This document shows, in pieces, positions 42,619 through 51,999 of a DNA stretch of 64,000 bases. A program made the translations under genes and the position numbers. Source of the DNA: Alkalimonas cellulosilytica (lineage in GTDB: Bacteria > Pseudomonadota > Gammaproteobacteria > Enterobacterales > Alteromonadaceae); assembly GCF_036325985.1 (NCBI RefSeq), contig NZ_JAUHLI010000006.1:62001-126000 (forward strand), in the 5' to 3' direction. Each line of letters starts with the position of its first letter. Position 1 is the first letter of the stretch. The notes under the pieces were generated by a model. That model searched no databases and was not told where the DNA came from. It saw only the letters and a list, made by a program, of their open reading frames with translations.

Positions 42619-43383
42619 ATGAAAAAAACACAGGATCGTAATTTTGACAGCATTGCACAGAAATTCCAGCGCAATATCTATCAAACCACTAAAGGCCAGT
42701 TACGTCAGGAGGTGCTGTTACGGGATCTGCTTGCCTTGCCTGACTTGCAACTGGCCCAAGATATTTTGGATGTTGGGGCAGGTCAGGGGCAACTTGCGCT
42801 AGAACTGGCCAAGTATGGCCATTCATTGCTGTTAGCGGATATCTCTGATGCCATGCTGCAACTTGCTGCGCAGCAAGCCTGTCAACTGGGGTTCAAACGG
42901 ATCCAATATCAGCAAAGTAGTTTGCAGCAGTTGAGCGAGCAGGGGAAAACCTATCCGGTGGTGCTTTGCCATGCCGTGCTTGAATGGCTGGCTGATCCTA
43001 AGGCGGCAATACAACAGCTCAAACGGTTAGTTTCGGATGGTGGTTTGCTGTCTTTGATGTTCTACAATCTCGATGCTAAGCGTTTTGGCAATCTGCTTTA
43101 TGGCAATTTTGATTATGTAGCCGATGGTTTAACCACACGAAAAACGGTGTCGCTTAGCCCGCAGCATCCACTGATACCATCGGAGGTCATCAACTGGTGC
43201 GAAGCTGCAGGGTTTCAGTTGCTCAGTAAAACAGGCGTACGTTGTTTCCACGACTATCTGCGAGAACCATCGATGCAGCAAAGTCATTTCAAGCAGCTAC
43301 TGGCTTTAGAGCTTCAATACAATCGGCAGGAGCCTTACGCTTCCCTGGGGAAATACGTTCACTTGCTACTCCGGGCCCGGTAG
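42619..43383 (+). CDS. cmoM: tRNA 5-carboxymethoxyuridine methyltransferase
   Basis: CmoM (SmtA) methylates cmo5U34 to mcmo5U in certain tRNAs using S-adenosylmethionine. The 254-residue class I methyltransferase starts MKKTQDRNFDSIAQKFQRNIY. It has the SAM motif ILDVGAGQGQLALELAKYG, the acidic second strand LLLADISDAML, and the family phrases LCHAVLEWLADP and LSLMFYNLDAKRFGNLLYGNFDYV. ATG 42619 matches the E. coli N terminus; an in-frame extension to 42484 does not. It is divergent from elyC and ends 5 bases from tamB. Confidence 0.95.
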   Translation: MKKTQDRNFDSIAQKFQRNIYQTTKGQLRQEVLLRDLLALPDLQLAQDILDVGAGQGQLALELAKYGHSLLLADISDAMLQLAAQQACQLGFKRIQYQQSSLQQLSEQGKTYPVVLCHAVLEWLADPKAAIQQLKRLVSDGGLLSLMFYNLDAKRFGNLLYGNFDYVADGLTTRKTVSLSPQHPLIPSEVINWCEAAGFQLLSKTGVRCFHDYLREPSMQQSHFKQLLALELQYNRQEPYASLGKYVHLLLRAR

Positions 43384-43388
43384 AGGCG

Positions 43389-46300
43389 TTAGTCAAACTC
43401 AAAGCGATACAACACATCAACAGACTGCTCCAGTCCTGTTACACTTTCCAGGTACAAATTACGCATCAGCCGATAGCGCAAGGTAAACTCGCCAAAGGGC
43501 TCGAAAATACCCACACCGTATTTTACCTGCAAGTTTCGGGTCAGATAGCCACTAACGGTCACCTGGGATTGATCACCGGTACCTGCTGTATCTAGTGTTA
43601 AGTCCTGTACGCCAAAGGCTTCGCCGATGTTTCCTACCAGTTTTGAACTGGATGCCAAGCCAAGGCCAATCAGGCTGGTTGTTACCGGGTTGGCACCACT
43701 GCCAGACTCACTGTCCAGATTCCGTCCCAGCAACAGGTAAGAGGTGGCATTGGCTTGAGCCATAGCTGGCTCGGAGAAGATCTGAATGTTTGGTTCATCG
43801 GCTGGGCCACTTACCCGGATCCCGGCAATCACATCATCTTCAATATTATCCGGATTGCGAATGGCCTCCATGTTCAGAAAGGGCTGATCGGCCGGACCAT
43901 TAAACAGCAGCTGACCGCGACGGATCAATAAGTCCTGACCATAGGATCGAAAGGTGCCATCTACCAGATTCAGTTCACCATAAAGCCGCGGTTGGTCACT
44001 GTCTTGCCGAACTTGCAAGCTACCGGCAATGTGGCTGCGCAGGCCAAATGCAGCAAAACGAACCTGACTGCCAAGGCGAACCCGAATATCGGTATGAATG
44101 GCTAAAGGCCTGCTGTCACCGGCATCACTGAGCGGAGTGAAGTTTTCATCCGTCAATACTTCATCACGGCTGGTACTGACCGCTGCATCCGGCAAGCTAT
44201 CAATCACCATGCGTGCCCATGGAATATCAATGGTACCACTGATCAGGGCGCGCTCCGGGTTGACTGTGAGCTTCAGATCCGGCTGGACTTGCATTCGTCC
44301 CAGAGGGATCTGGACAGACAGTGCATCCCCCTGAACCGTCAGCCCAGCCTGCCAGGCAGTCAAGTCATGCCACTGGCTGTCGCCTTGCAATCGGACCTCT
44401 CCTTGCGGGGTCTGCACAAAGCCCTGCAAAACGGCGCTATCATTTTTGAAGTCAATCAGCAGCTCACCCCGTTCAATATCAACCGGGGACATCTGGCCAC
44501 GCACAGTGACATCCTCGATGGTGAGATGACCGGTGATATCTGGTTGCTGCAAGGCTCCTTCAATTCGGATTTGACTATTGAGCATGGCACTGAGCTGACT
44601 GTATTCATCCAACAAAGGTTGTAAAAACTCGAAACTAAACTGATCGATCTGAATATCGGCTGCCAGTTGCCGATCTTCACTGGCCAACTCAGTCAATGCC
44701 AGTGCACCATGCACCCGACCTTGCTCAGTAACACCCAGTTGCCAGTTCATCGAAAACAGATCCTGCTCCAGCTCTGCCTGCAACCGAAGATCACGCCATG
44801 GTAATTCCAATGGGTGGTCGTAATGGTAGCCTAGCTGACCTTGCTCACTCGAAAGCGAAACTGAAGCCTGTATCGGAGCATCAGCATGCCAGAGCAAATG
44901 ACTCTCTGCCTGTAAACGACCTTTTAGCTCGGTATAGGCCGGCAACCAGGGCTCGAGCCAACTTAGTTCGAAGTCCTGCAGAGCAAGCTGAAGATCTGCT
45001 TGTTGCGCGCTGATGCTACTGTCTTGCTGCAGGCAAAGACTGGCAGTGTCACGTTGCCAGCAATGAGCGGACAATAGTAGCTGTTGTTGATTGACCAGCA
45101 GTTGCATTTGCAGCGGTTGTTGTAGCTGCCAATGCCCCAGCTCACTACTGAGCCAGCTTTCGCGCCACTCGGATGACCAGGCTTGTTCTGTGCGATCAAA
45201 CTGGCCACTAAGATGCAACTCAGCACTTAGTAGCTCACCTGACATTGTTAGCTGCAGTTGATGATCAAGCTCAGTTCCTGCGAGCATTATTTCAATGCTA
45301 TCGATTTGATTGCCTTGCAGTTGAAGCTGATCCAGCGTCAGATTAAGCTGTGTTTGAATGGGTTGACGGCTATTCAACTCTCCGTGAAGGGTCGCACTTT
45401 GGATGGAGACCAGCTCCTGCCAGCCTAACTCACTGCCGGCTAGTTGCACTACCATAGCTGGTGTATTTCGAGGCCCTGACAGTTGAATGTTGCCGGACAG
45501 CTCACCTTGAGCATCTGGAATCGAGTCGGAAAAATCCACCATCATCACAGTTGCAGCCATTTGCCACTGTTCAGTTAGCGTACCTTGTAATTCCACCCGG
45601 TTTTGACCATGGTGCAAACGAAGTGGCAAAGCGCTCATTTCAATGGCCCCGGTGCCATCAACGTCCTGTAGCGATAGTTGACCATCAACTCGAAGCGGAA
45701 AATCCCTCAACCAGCCGGATAACAGCAACTGCGGGATGTGTAACTGCCAACCTGCATCCGGGGTCAGTTCCCCATCCACTTGAGCGTTACCCTGGATTAA
45801 TCCGGGATATTCGGACCAATATAAGCCCGGATCCAACTGCTCAAACTGCCACTGGCTCTGCCAGGCCAATTGTTGTTGAAAATCCAGCTGACCAACAACA
45901 TGGATCTGACCACCTAAGGTACCCAGTGATAATTGTTCGATCCGAAGCTGCTGACTGTTGAGCATAGCATCCAGTTCAATACTGCTGGTTGGAATCAGCT
46001 CACCTGCAACATGACTTTCTATATGGGTTCTCAGTTGCTGCAGATTGCCTTCAGCCATCAGTCTGGTGTTGGTAAGTTGATAGTCTGGCTCTGCATCAAG
46101 CGGCCATTGCAGCAGGTCGCTTTGCAGCTGCAGTTTTAAGGGCAGCTGATCGGTCATCAAATCGAGTTCAGCACTGCTGTTCAGACGAATGGCACCATCT
46201 ACGGACAATTGCAGTAGCAGGGCAGACAGATCACCTGTTATAGCAGCTGTCGCTTGCGTTTCACCTGCTAGCAGGTTGGGATGAAACAGATGCAGGGTGG

Positions 46301-47135
46301 CTTGCAGCGGGTAGTTCTGCTGCGGGTAAAGCTCCAACTCTGCGGTTAGCTCCAGTTCAGACTGCTTCACACGTAAATCAATCAGCTGCAGCTTTCGACG
46401 CTCCATTAACAGGCCAAATTGAAGGTGGTCAAGCAATACATCGTCATTTACACTCAGCTGATGCAGTTGAAAGTCAATCATATCCAGTTGAAGTGGGAAC
46501 AGTAGCTCAGGCAGTTGCAAGCCCTGCCAGGCAAAGAGTTCATTGTGCTCGGCTGGCAGCGCCAAAGGCTCGGAGGCTGACTTATCTGAGCTGGGCACAT
46601 AAATGGCTAACTGATGGGCGGTGGTTGGCTGCACTACCAATCGATTGCCCCAGAGTTCAAAGCTGCTGTCAAATTGCTGCAAGCTGAGCGTGACATCTGG
46701 GCTTTGGAACGTCAGCTGATTGATTTGTAGCTGACGAATAGCGATAGGAAAGGGCACCCAAAGCTGCGGTAATACCAGCCCGGCACTTTCTGTATCTGCT
46801 GTGGGGGGAGCTGTTTGCAGCTCTATTTGCACCTGTTCCAGTTGCAGTCGGTTCAGGCACAAACTAAAGCTCAGCAAGCAATGGAGCTGGTTGTCTACGT
46901 CGAGCCTGTCGATGGTCAGTTGGATGTTGTCTTGGACAAGCTGCAGTTGGTGCAAAGTAAAACCATTCAGCAGGTTGCCTTCTGCTTTTCCAATACTGAG
47001 TTCGGGCACCAGTCGCTCGACAACCCACAGGTTAAAACGTAGCCCAGGCTGGCTCAGAGCAAGCACAACGGTGAGGAATACAAACAGCAGCATGCTGTAC
47101 CAGAAGCCTTTGTTCAGTGTAAGCAGCCATTTCAT
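43389..47135 (-). CDS. tamB: Translocation and assembly module subunit TamB
   Basis: TamB is an AsmA-like protein that spans the periplasm from an inner-membrane anchor to TamA, aiding autotransporter assembly and phospholipid transport to the outer membrane. The 1248-residue protein has one N-terminal helix (SMLLFVFLTVVLALS) and a very long beta-rich, Gln/Leu-rich body of beta-taco type. The conserved DUF490 C terminus (YLLLGRNLDSESG through GIFEPFGEFTLRYRLMRNLYLESVTG) ends in RFEFD. Its ATG overlaps the tamA stop as ATGA, so the two are translationally coupled. Confidence 0.95.
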   Translation of the reverse strand: MKWLLTLNKGFWYSMLLFVFLTVVLALSQPGLRFNLWVVERLVPELSIGKAEGNLLNGFTLHQLQLVQDNIQLTIDRLDVDNQLHCLLSFSLCLNRLQLEQVQIELQTAPPTADTESAGLVLPQLWVPFPIAIRQLQINQLTFQSPDVTLSLQQFDSSFELWGNRLVVQPTTAHQLAIYVPSSDKSASEPLALPAEHNELFAWQGLQLPELLFPLQLDMIDFQLHQLSVNDDVLLDHLQFGLLMERRKLQLIDLRVKQSELELTAELELYPQQNYPLQATLHLFHPNLLAGETQATAAITGDLSALLLQLSVDGAIRLNSSAELDLMTDQLPLKLQLQSDLLQWPLDAEPDYQLTNTRLMAEGNLQQLRTHIESHVAGELIPTSSIELDAMLNSQQLRIEQLSLGTLGGQIHVVGQLDFQQQLAWQSQWQFEQLDPGLYWSEYPGLIQGNAQVDGELTPDAGWQLHIPQLLLSGWLRDFPLRVDGQLSLQDVDGTGAIEMSALPLRLHHGQNRVELQGTLTEQWQMAATVMMVDFSDSIPDAQGELSGNIQLSGPRNTPAMVVQLAGSELGWQELVSIQSATLHGELNSRQPIQTQLNLTLDQLQLQGNQIDSIEIMLAGTELDHQLQLTMSGELLSAELHLSGQFDRTEQAWSSEWRESWLSSELGHWQLQQPLQMQLLVNQQQLLLSAHCWQRDTASLCLQQDSSISAQQADLQLALQDFELSWLEPWLPAYTELKGRLQAESHLLWHADAPIQASVSLSSEQGQLGYHYDHPLELPWRDLRLQAELEQDLFSMNWQLGVTEQGRVHGALALTELASEDRQLAADIQIDQFSFEFLQPLLDEYSQLSAMLNSQIRIEGALQQPDITGHLTIEDVTVRGQMSPVDIERGELLIDFKNDSAVLQGFVQTPQGEVRLQGDSQWHDLTAWQAGLTVQGDALSVQIPLGRMQVQPDLKLTVNPERALISGTIDIPWARMVIDSLPDAAVSTSRDEVLTDENFTPLSDAGDSRPLAIHTDIRVRLGSQVRFAAFGLRSHIAGSLQVRQDSDQPRLYGELNLVDGTFRSYGQDLLIRRGQLLFNGPADQPFLNMEAIRNPDNIEDDVIAGIRVSGPADEPNIQIFSEPAMAQANATSYLLLGRNLDSESGSGANPVTTSLIGLGLASSSKLVGNIGEAFGVQDLTLDTAGTGDQSQVTVSGYLTRNLQVKYGVGIFEPFGEFTLRYRLMRNLYLESVTGLEQSVDVLYRFEFD

Positions 47136-48871
47136 AGCTCAGGTCCCAGTGAGAAGTGCAACTGAAACTGACGCGATTTACCGGTACTATGATCAAGGCC
47201 CCAGGCAAAATCCAGGCGTACCGGTCCAATCGGCGAAGCCCAGCGCACGCCAAGGCCAACGCCTCGTTTCCAGTCCGGATCTTTACTCCAGGCACTACCA
47301 TAATCGGCAAAAGTTGCCAGCCACCAGTTGCCGCGAACGCGGTATTGATATTCAGCGCTGCCGGTCAGCATATAGCGACCACCGAGCAGAAGATCGTCGT
47401 CATCCCTGGGTGCTACCCGTTCATAGCCATACCCACGAATGCTGCCATCACCACCGGCAAAAAAACGCAAGCTGGGGGGAAGTGCTGTGGCTTCTTCCAG
47501 CAAAATTGCACCGGCATCGAGTCGGGTAACTATCCGGTGATCACTGCCAAAACTGTTGATGTAGTTGACTCTGCTACGAAAGCGAATAAAACGGCTGTCT
47601 GAGCCCCAGGCCCGGTCAGAGGTTTCCAAGGAGAATAACAAACGGTCACCCCGGGTAGGCATCAGGCCGCCCTGACTGCGGCTTCGGGTAAAACTGATCC
47701 CTGGCATCAACAGGTTACTCCTGTCTTCCTGCTCCGCCTGAGTGAACTCGGAGTAGAGCCAACGCATCGAAACAGTCCGATACCATTGATTGTTGAGTAA
47801 CCAATGGCGTTCTGCGGCAATGGTATAATCCTGGCCTTTACCGTCCTCTTTGTCGAAGTTTTTCACACCAAACTGAAACTGATAAAAATCCTGCGCTACG
47901 TTCCGAAGCGGCATGCGATAAGCTGACTCCAGACTCTGCTCAATCTCAGACAAAGCTAGCCGATTATTCAGGCTATGTCCCCTGTCATTCAACCAGGGTT
48001 TGTTCCAATTTGCTTTTAAACGAGCTCCTTGTACGTCAGCATAGCCAACACCAAGCTCCATGCTATTGCGTGCTCTGGGTTCCAGCTTGACATGCAAAGG
48101 CACAGTACCGTCGCTGTCTTCCAACGACTCGCTATCGGGCTCGATTAAAATGGAGCCAAACCAGTTGGTATTGGCAATGGCTTGGTTAAATTCACCCAAC
48201 TGGCTAGCGAGGTAAGGATCGCCACTTTGAAATGGGATCAGCGAAAATAGCCGTGGCTCCTGGATTTGCGAGCCGCTAAAACGCACATCGCCAAAACGGT
48301 ACCGCTGCCCACTGTCAAAATGGAGTGTCAGCCTGGCCTCTTGCCGTGCTTCAGATACGGCTAGAACATGCCGACTGAAATCTGCTTTAAAATAGCCTTT
48401 TCGCAAAGCGAGATTGGCCATACTGCTTTTGAGTTGTTCGTATCGGCCATGATGCACTGCATCTCCCACCTTTGGTGCAAGCCGATCTTTTAGCGCGATG
48501 AAGTCGGCATCCGTTGCTGCTTCACCCAAGAGCTGGATATCAACTTGTTGGTAGCGGGTAACCGGCCCCTGTTCTATCGTCATCACCAGTGTGGTGCCCC
48601 GGGCTGATCGTTCAATGCGAAACTCAATAGTGGGGTGGTAATAGCCAAGAGCCCGCAGTGCTGCTCTTGCTTCTTGTTCAAGCCGGGCCTGAAAACGCAG
48701 CGATGTAGAGACATCCCCATTGGCGAAATTGGCCAGGTACAGTTCTACATTGTCTCTGGTGGAGCCTGATACCCCCTGAATTTGCAGACGGGTTTGCCCC
48801 TCGGCCAAAGTGACAAAGGAAGTCGTCAGTAATAAGAGTGAGACCAGTACAGCGCGAACAAAAAACATCAC
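47132..48871 (-). CDS. tamA: Outer-membrane translocation/assembly protein TamA
   Basis: TamA is a BamA-family (Omp85) protein. The 579-residue precursor has a signal peptide (residues 1-23, ending TLA). Three POTRA-like repeats run to about residue 260 (for example TRYQQVDIQLLGEAATDAD and YRFGDVRFSGSQIQEPRLF). The 16-strand barrel follows, with the Omp85 lid-loop motif GGDGSIRGYGYERV and final strand GPVRLDFAWGL through FQLHFSLGPEL. It is the first gene of the tamA-tamB pair. Confidence 0.95.
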   Translation of the reverse strand: MMFFVRAVLVSLLLLTTSFVTLAEGQTRLQIQGVSGSTRDNVELYLANFANGDVSTSLRFQARLEQEARAALRALGYYHPTIEFRIERSARGTTLVMTIEQGPVTRYQQVDIQLLGEAATDADFIALKDRLAPKVGDAVHHGRYEQLKSSMANLALRKGYFKADFSRHVLAVSEARQEARLTLHFDSGQRYRFGDVRFSGSQIQEPRLFSLIPFQSGDPYLASQLGEFNQAIANTNWFGSILIEPDSESLEDSDGTVPLHVKLEPRARNSMELGVGYADVQGARLKANWNKPWLNDRGHSLNNRLALSEIEQSLESAYRMPLRNVAQDFYQFQFGVKNFDKEDGKGQDYTIAAERHWLLNNQWYRTVSMRWLYSEFTQAEQEDRSNLLMPGISFTRSRSQGGLMPTRGDRLLFSLETSDRAWGSDSRFIRFRSRVNYINSFGSDHRIVTRLDAGAILLEEATALPPSLRFFAGGDGSIRGYGYERVAPRDDDDLLLGGRYMLTGSAEYQYRVRGNWWLATFADYGSAWSKDPDWKRGVGLGVRWASPIGPVRLDFAWGLDHSTGKSRQFQLHFSLGPEL

Positions 48872-49042
48872 TTTGGCATTGAATCCTGTTGCCGAATTTA
48901 AAAGACTCTGAGCCGAACTCAGTGCTTGAAACCATGAGTGAAACAGTATCGCATGAAATCAATGCTTACTGTAGCCATCCTAAGTTGAATTCAGCCTGAA
49001 TTAAGGCAGTTGCATGAAAAATAGCAGACGGCCAGATAGCTA

Positions 49043-49071
49043 TTGATTTTTTGTAATGATCTGGTTAGAGT
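49043..49071 (+). promoter_or_regulatory. Promoter of the lysC transcript
   Basis: TTGATT (49043-49048) and TAGAGT (49066-49071) are 17 bases apart. Transcription from about 49078 would include the whole lysine riboswitch. It lies in the 491-base gap between tamA and lysC, otherwise filled by the riboswitch and its expression platform. Confidence 0.5.
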
Positions 49072-49096
49072 AGCGCCGTCCATCGAATTCGATAGA

Positions 49097-49259
49097 CCAG
49101 AAGAGGCGCGTTGCTCAGGTAGCCTGTGTCAGATGTCTGTACATCTCAGCACAGGGGAGGGGAGCATCGCCGAGGAGTGTGCGTTACAGAGCGTATCACT
49201 TCGGTCGCCAGGGCTGAATCCCTGGGACTGTCACCTGAACCCTGGTGGAGAGCTTCTGG
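49097..49259 (+). promoter_or_regulatory. Lysine riboswitch (L-box)
   Basis: The aptamer is closed by P1, CCAGAAG (49097-49103) with CTTCTGG (49253-49259). Inside are L-box landmarks: AGAGGCGCG (49102-49110), the GGGGAGCATCGCCGAGG segment near 49157-49174, the CCCTGGGACTGTCACC region near 49220-49235 and TGGAGAGCTTCTGG (49246-49259). Lysine binding shuts down the downstream aspartokinase gene. The boundaries follow the P1 stem. Confidence 0.9.
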
Positions 49260-49329
49260 CCTTTGTGTACTGCTAAACAGCATGCCTGCTATTGCTGCCT
49301 GCCTGTTTCCGGTTTTATCAAATGCCGTG

Positions 49330-49358
49330 CTCTGCTTATTGTTGCTGCATAAGGAGAG
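49330..49358 (+). promoter_or_regulatory. Shine-Dalgarno-sequestering hairpin before lysC
   Basis: CTCTGCTTAT (49330-49339) pairs with ATAAGGAGAG (49349-49358) with a single mismatch across a 9-base loop. The second arm contains the lysC ribosome-binding site AAGGAG. This suggests that lysine controls translation. No terminator with a T-run was seen between the aptamer and lysC. Confidence 0.65.
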
Positions 49359-49362
49359 ATCC

Positions 49363-50709
49363 ATGTCTGAACTCATCGTTGCTAAATTTGGTGGCACCAG
49401 TGTCGCCGACTTCGAGGCCATGTCCCGTTGTGCCGATATCGTCCTGGCCGATAACCGTATCCGTGTGGTTGTGGTCAGCGCCAGTGCTGGTGTGACCAAT
49501 CAGTTGGTGGCTATTAGCCACCATACCGAACTGACAGAACGTTTTACTGCCTACACCGAAATTGAACGTATTACCATGGCTGTACTGCAGGCACTCAGCC
49601 ATCCGGAAGCCGTAGCGGCGCAGATCGAGCTGTTGTTGTCAGAATTACGCCAGTTGATTGAACAAGCTGGCACCGTATTCAGTGTGCAGCAAAAAGACGA
49701 CATCCTGTCTTTTGGCGAGCGTTTAAGCTCGGTGCTCTTTACTCAGGTATTGGCGGAGCGTGATGCTGCCGTTGCCTGCTTTGACAGTCGTCTGGTGCTG
49801 CGTACCGACAGTCACTTTGGCAAAGCCGAGCCGCAGGTCGATGCGATCCGGGCGTTATGCCAGCAGCAGCTGAAACCTCTGCTCGCCAGCGAGCGTTTGG
49901 TGATGCAGGGCTTTATCGGTGCGGATGCACAGGGGCAGACCACGACCCTGGGCCGCGGCGGCTCGGATTACAGTGCTGCTTTGCTGGGTGAGGCGCTGGA
50001 TGCCAGTGTGGTGCAGATCTGGACCGATGTGGTTGGTATTTTTACCACCGATCCGCGTTTAACTGAGCAGGCACGCTGCATTCGTGAAATCAGCTTTGAT
50101 GAAGCCGCCGAAATGGCAACCTTTGGAGCCAAAGTATTGCATCCGGCCACCTTGTTGCCAGCGGTGCGGCAAAATATCCGGGTATTTGTAGGCTCCAGCC
50201 GGGAGCCGTCAGCAGGGGGCACCTGGATTGCACGTGAGGTGACCGAGCGTCCGGCGTATCGGGCCATAGCCCTTAGAAAATCCCAGACACTGATTACGGT
50301 AAAAAGCCCGGCCATGCTGCATGCCGCTGGTTTTTTAACCCGGGTGTTTGATGTATTGAGCCGTCATCACATCTCCGTTGATTTGGTGACTACCTCAGAA
50401 ATCAGTGTGGCCCTGACGCTGGATGAAGCGCCGGGCAGTGCCTTTGATAGCCTGACAGAAACAGCGATCGAAGAGTTGCGCCAGCTTGGTGAAGTAAAAG
50501 TAGAGCATGGCTTAAGCCTTGTTGCCGTTATTGGCAATCACCTGCACAGTAGTCGGGGCATTACCGGTGAGCTGTTCCAGGCGCTGGAAGGGGTCAATAT
50601 GCGGATGATTTGTCATGGAGCGTCCAAGCACAACCTGTGTTTTTTGGTACAGGATGCGGATGCCACGCCAGTGGTTAAGCAACTGCATCAGAGTCTGTTT
50701 GCTGCCTGA
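49363..50709 (+). CDS. lysC: Lysine-sensitive aspartokinase III
   Basis: LysC phosphorylates aspartate, the first step towards lysine, diaminopimelate, methionine and threonine. The 448-residue protein (E. coli 449) has the kinase signature SELIVAKFGGTSVADFEAM, the GFIGADAQGQTTTLGRGGSDYSA active-site region and two ACT domains at the C terminus (HHISVDLVTTSEISVALTLD). It is not fused to homoserine dehydrogenase. ATG 49363 follows AAGGAGA; the in-frame upstream stretch from 49126 runs through the riboswitch and is not coding. Lysine acts both through the riboswitch and by feedback on the enzyme. Confidence 0.96.
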   Translation: MSELIVAKFGGTSVADFEAMSRCADIVLADNRIRVVVVSASAGVTNQLVAISHHTELTERFTAYTEIERITMAVLQALSHPEAVAAQIELLLSELRQLIEQAGTVFSVQQKDDILSFGERLSSVLFTQVLAERDAAVACFDSRLVLRTDSHFGKAEPQVDAIRALCQQQLKPLLASERLVMQGFIGADAQGQTTTLGRGGSDYSAALLGEALDASVVQIWTDVVGIFTTDPRLTEQARCIREISFDEAAEMATFGAKVLHPATLLPAVRQNIRVFVGSSREPSAGGTWIAREVTERPAYRAIALRKSQTLITVKSPAMLHAAGFLTRVFDVLSRHHISVDLVTTSEISVALTLDEAPGSAFDSLTETAIEELRQLGEVKVEHGLSLVAVIGNHLHSSRGITGELFQALEGVNMRMICHGASKHNLCFLVQDADATPVVKQLHQSLFAA

Positions 50710-50722
50710 TGGTTGGGCTTAA

Positions 50723-50772
50723 AAAGCTGCTAAGGTACCCAGTACAAGCGAAGAGGGCACCGTAGCAGCTTT
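50723..50772. terminator. Long imperfect hairpin between convergent genes
   Basis: An 18-position stem with two mismatches pairs 50723-50740 with 50755-50772 (outer arms AAAGCTGCTA and TAGCAGCTTT) across a 14-base loop. There is no clean T-run, so termination is uncertain. It lies between lysC and the convergent enolase-superfamily gene. Confidence 0.5.
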
Positions 50773-50791
50773 AAAGCAGGGTATGGAGCTG

Positions 50792-51967
50792 CTATTTAAT
50801 CTCAACCCGCTGTGAACGCATCACCACCTCGTCATTGAGCTCTATACCAATGCCGGGTGTTTCGGAAACCTGGAAAAAACCGTTGACCGGCTGCGGATCC
50901 TGCAAGCAGAGTTCACGGTTCCAGCGCTTTAACGCATAGGTATGGTGCTCATGGATCAGGAAGTTCGGGATAGCTGTTTCCAGGTGCAGAGCTGCCGCTG
51001 TCGCAACCGGGCCACCGCATACATGGGCCTGAATGCGGATATCAAAAATATCTGCGTAATCACAGACCTTTTTCGTTTCGGTAAAGCCCCCGCAAAGGCC
51101 GATGTCCGGTTGCAGTACATCAATGCTTTGATCTTCGAAATAAGGACGCACGCCCCAACGGTTGTAAAGGCGCTCGCCGCCAGCAATCGGCACTTTCACC
51201 TTACGGGCTACTTTGTCATGCAATGAGTGGTTTAAGTAGTTGACCGGCTCTTCGTAGTACATGCAGTCAAATTCTTCGGCGATTTCGCCAATCTGAATGG
51301 CACTGGTAGCACCCGGTAGGCTGTGGCACTCGAAAATAATATCGACTTCGTCACCAACCGCCTCACGAATGGCCTGCATTCTGGCACGATACAGCTTCAT
51401 CTCCGCACGAGAGATAATGTTGGTACGATCATAATAATTGTTGCCGTCTTTATCGTACTGGATTGGATCCACCTTCACGGCGTCATAACCTTCTGCCATG
51501 GCTTTTAAAGCCGCTTCGGCATACTGCTCTGGGTGGACCAGAGCTTTGAACTCAGGCCCCCAGTCAAACTGCAACTGTGAGGCGTAGGTGCGCAGTTTGT
51601 CGTTTACCTTACCACCGAGTAGCTGGTACACCGGGACGCCCAGAGCTTTACCTTTGATGTCCCAAAGCGCTGTATCAATAGCCGACATGGCCGCATACAC
51701 CACTGGGCCACCACCAAGCCCCCAGAAGCTTTCACGCAGCATCCGCGACCAGAGTTTTTCAGTTTGGAATGGATCGTGCCCAATTAAGAAAGCTTCAGCC
51801 ATTTCTTTAATCATAGCAGCTGCTGCACTGTGACCTAAATCGTAGGCGAGCCCAGCTTCACCAACGCCATGAATGCCTTCGTCGGTGTGAATACGAACAA
51901 ATACCGGGGTCCAGGCCGGGCGTTCAGGGCAGTGGATATCGAACACTTCAACGCGGGTTACTTTCAT
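50792..51967 (-). CDS. Enolase-superfamily sugar-acid dehydratase (galactonate dehydratase-like)
   Basis: The 391-residue protein has the MR/MLE N-terminal capping domain and a TIM barrel. Candidate catalytic residues follow the acid-sugar dehydratase pattern: K165 in AVKVDP, E213-x-H215 in IIFECHS, E239/E240 in YYEEPV, E265 in AGGERL and H315 in IQAHVCGGP. The first metal ligand is Glu where the galactonate dehydratases I recall have Asp. Such enzymes dehydrate aldonic or aldaric acids to 2-keto-3-deoxy acids. The substrate is unknown. ATG 51967 has AAGGAAG 6 bases upstream. It follows the class II aldolase gene by 32 bases, so a dehydratase plus aldolase pathway is suggested. Confidence 0.85.
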   Translation of the reverse strand: MKVTRVEVFDIHCPERPAWTPVFVRIHTDEGIHGVGEAGLAYDLGHSAAAAMIKEMAEAFLIGHDPFQTEKLWSRMLRESFWGLGGGPVVYAAMSAIDTALWDIKGKALGVPVYQLLGGKVNDKLRTYASQLQFDWGPEFKALVHPEQYAEAALKAMAEGYDAVKVDPIQYDKDGNNYYDRTNIISRAEMKLYRARMQAIREAVGDEVDIIFECHSLPGATSAIQIGEIAEEFDCMYYEEPVNYLNHSLHDKVARKVKVPIAGGERLYNRWGVRPYFEDQSIDVLQPDIGLCGGFTETKKVCDYADIFDIRIQAHVCGGPVATAAALHLETAIPNFLIHEHHTYALKRWNRELCLQDPQPVNGFFQVSETPGIGIELNDEVVMRSQRVEIK

Positions 51968-51999
51968 GGCGCTTCCTTTATAGTAGAGCAGCAAACAGA

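Noticed and set aside
46801..47529. Long plus-strand reading frame (242 codons) across the tamB-tamA junction
   Set aside because: It is antisense to two well-supported genes, has low-complexity Ser/Arg-rich composition and matches no family.
49126..49362. N-terminal extension of lysC by 79 residues
   Set aside because: The stretch runs through the lysine riboswitch and expression platform. The ATG at 49363 has a strong ribosome-binding site and matches the family start.
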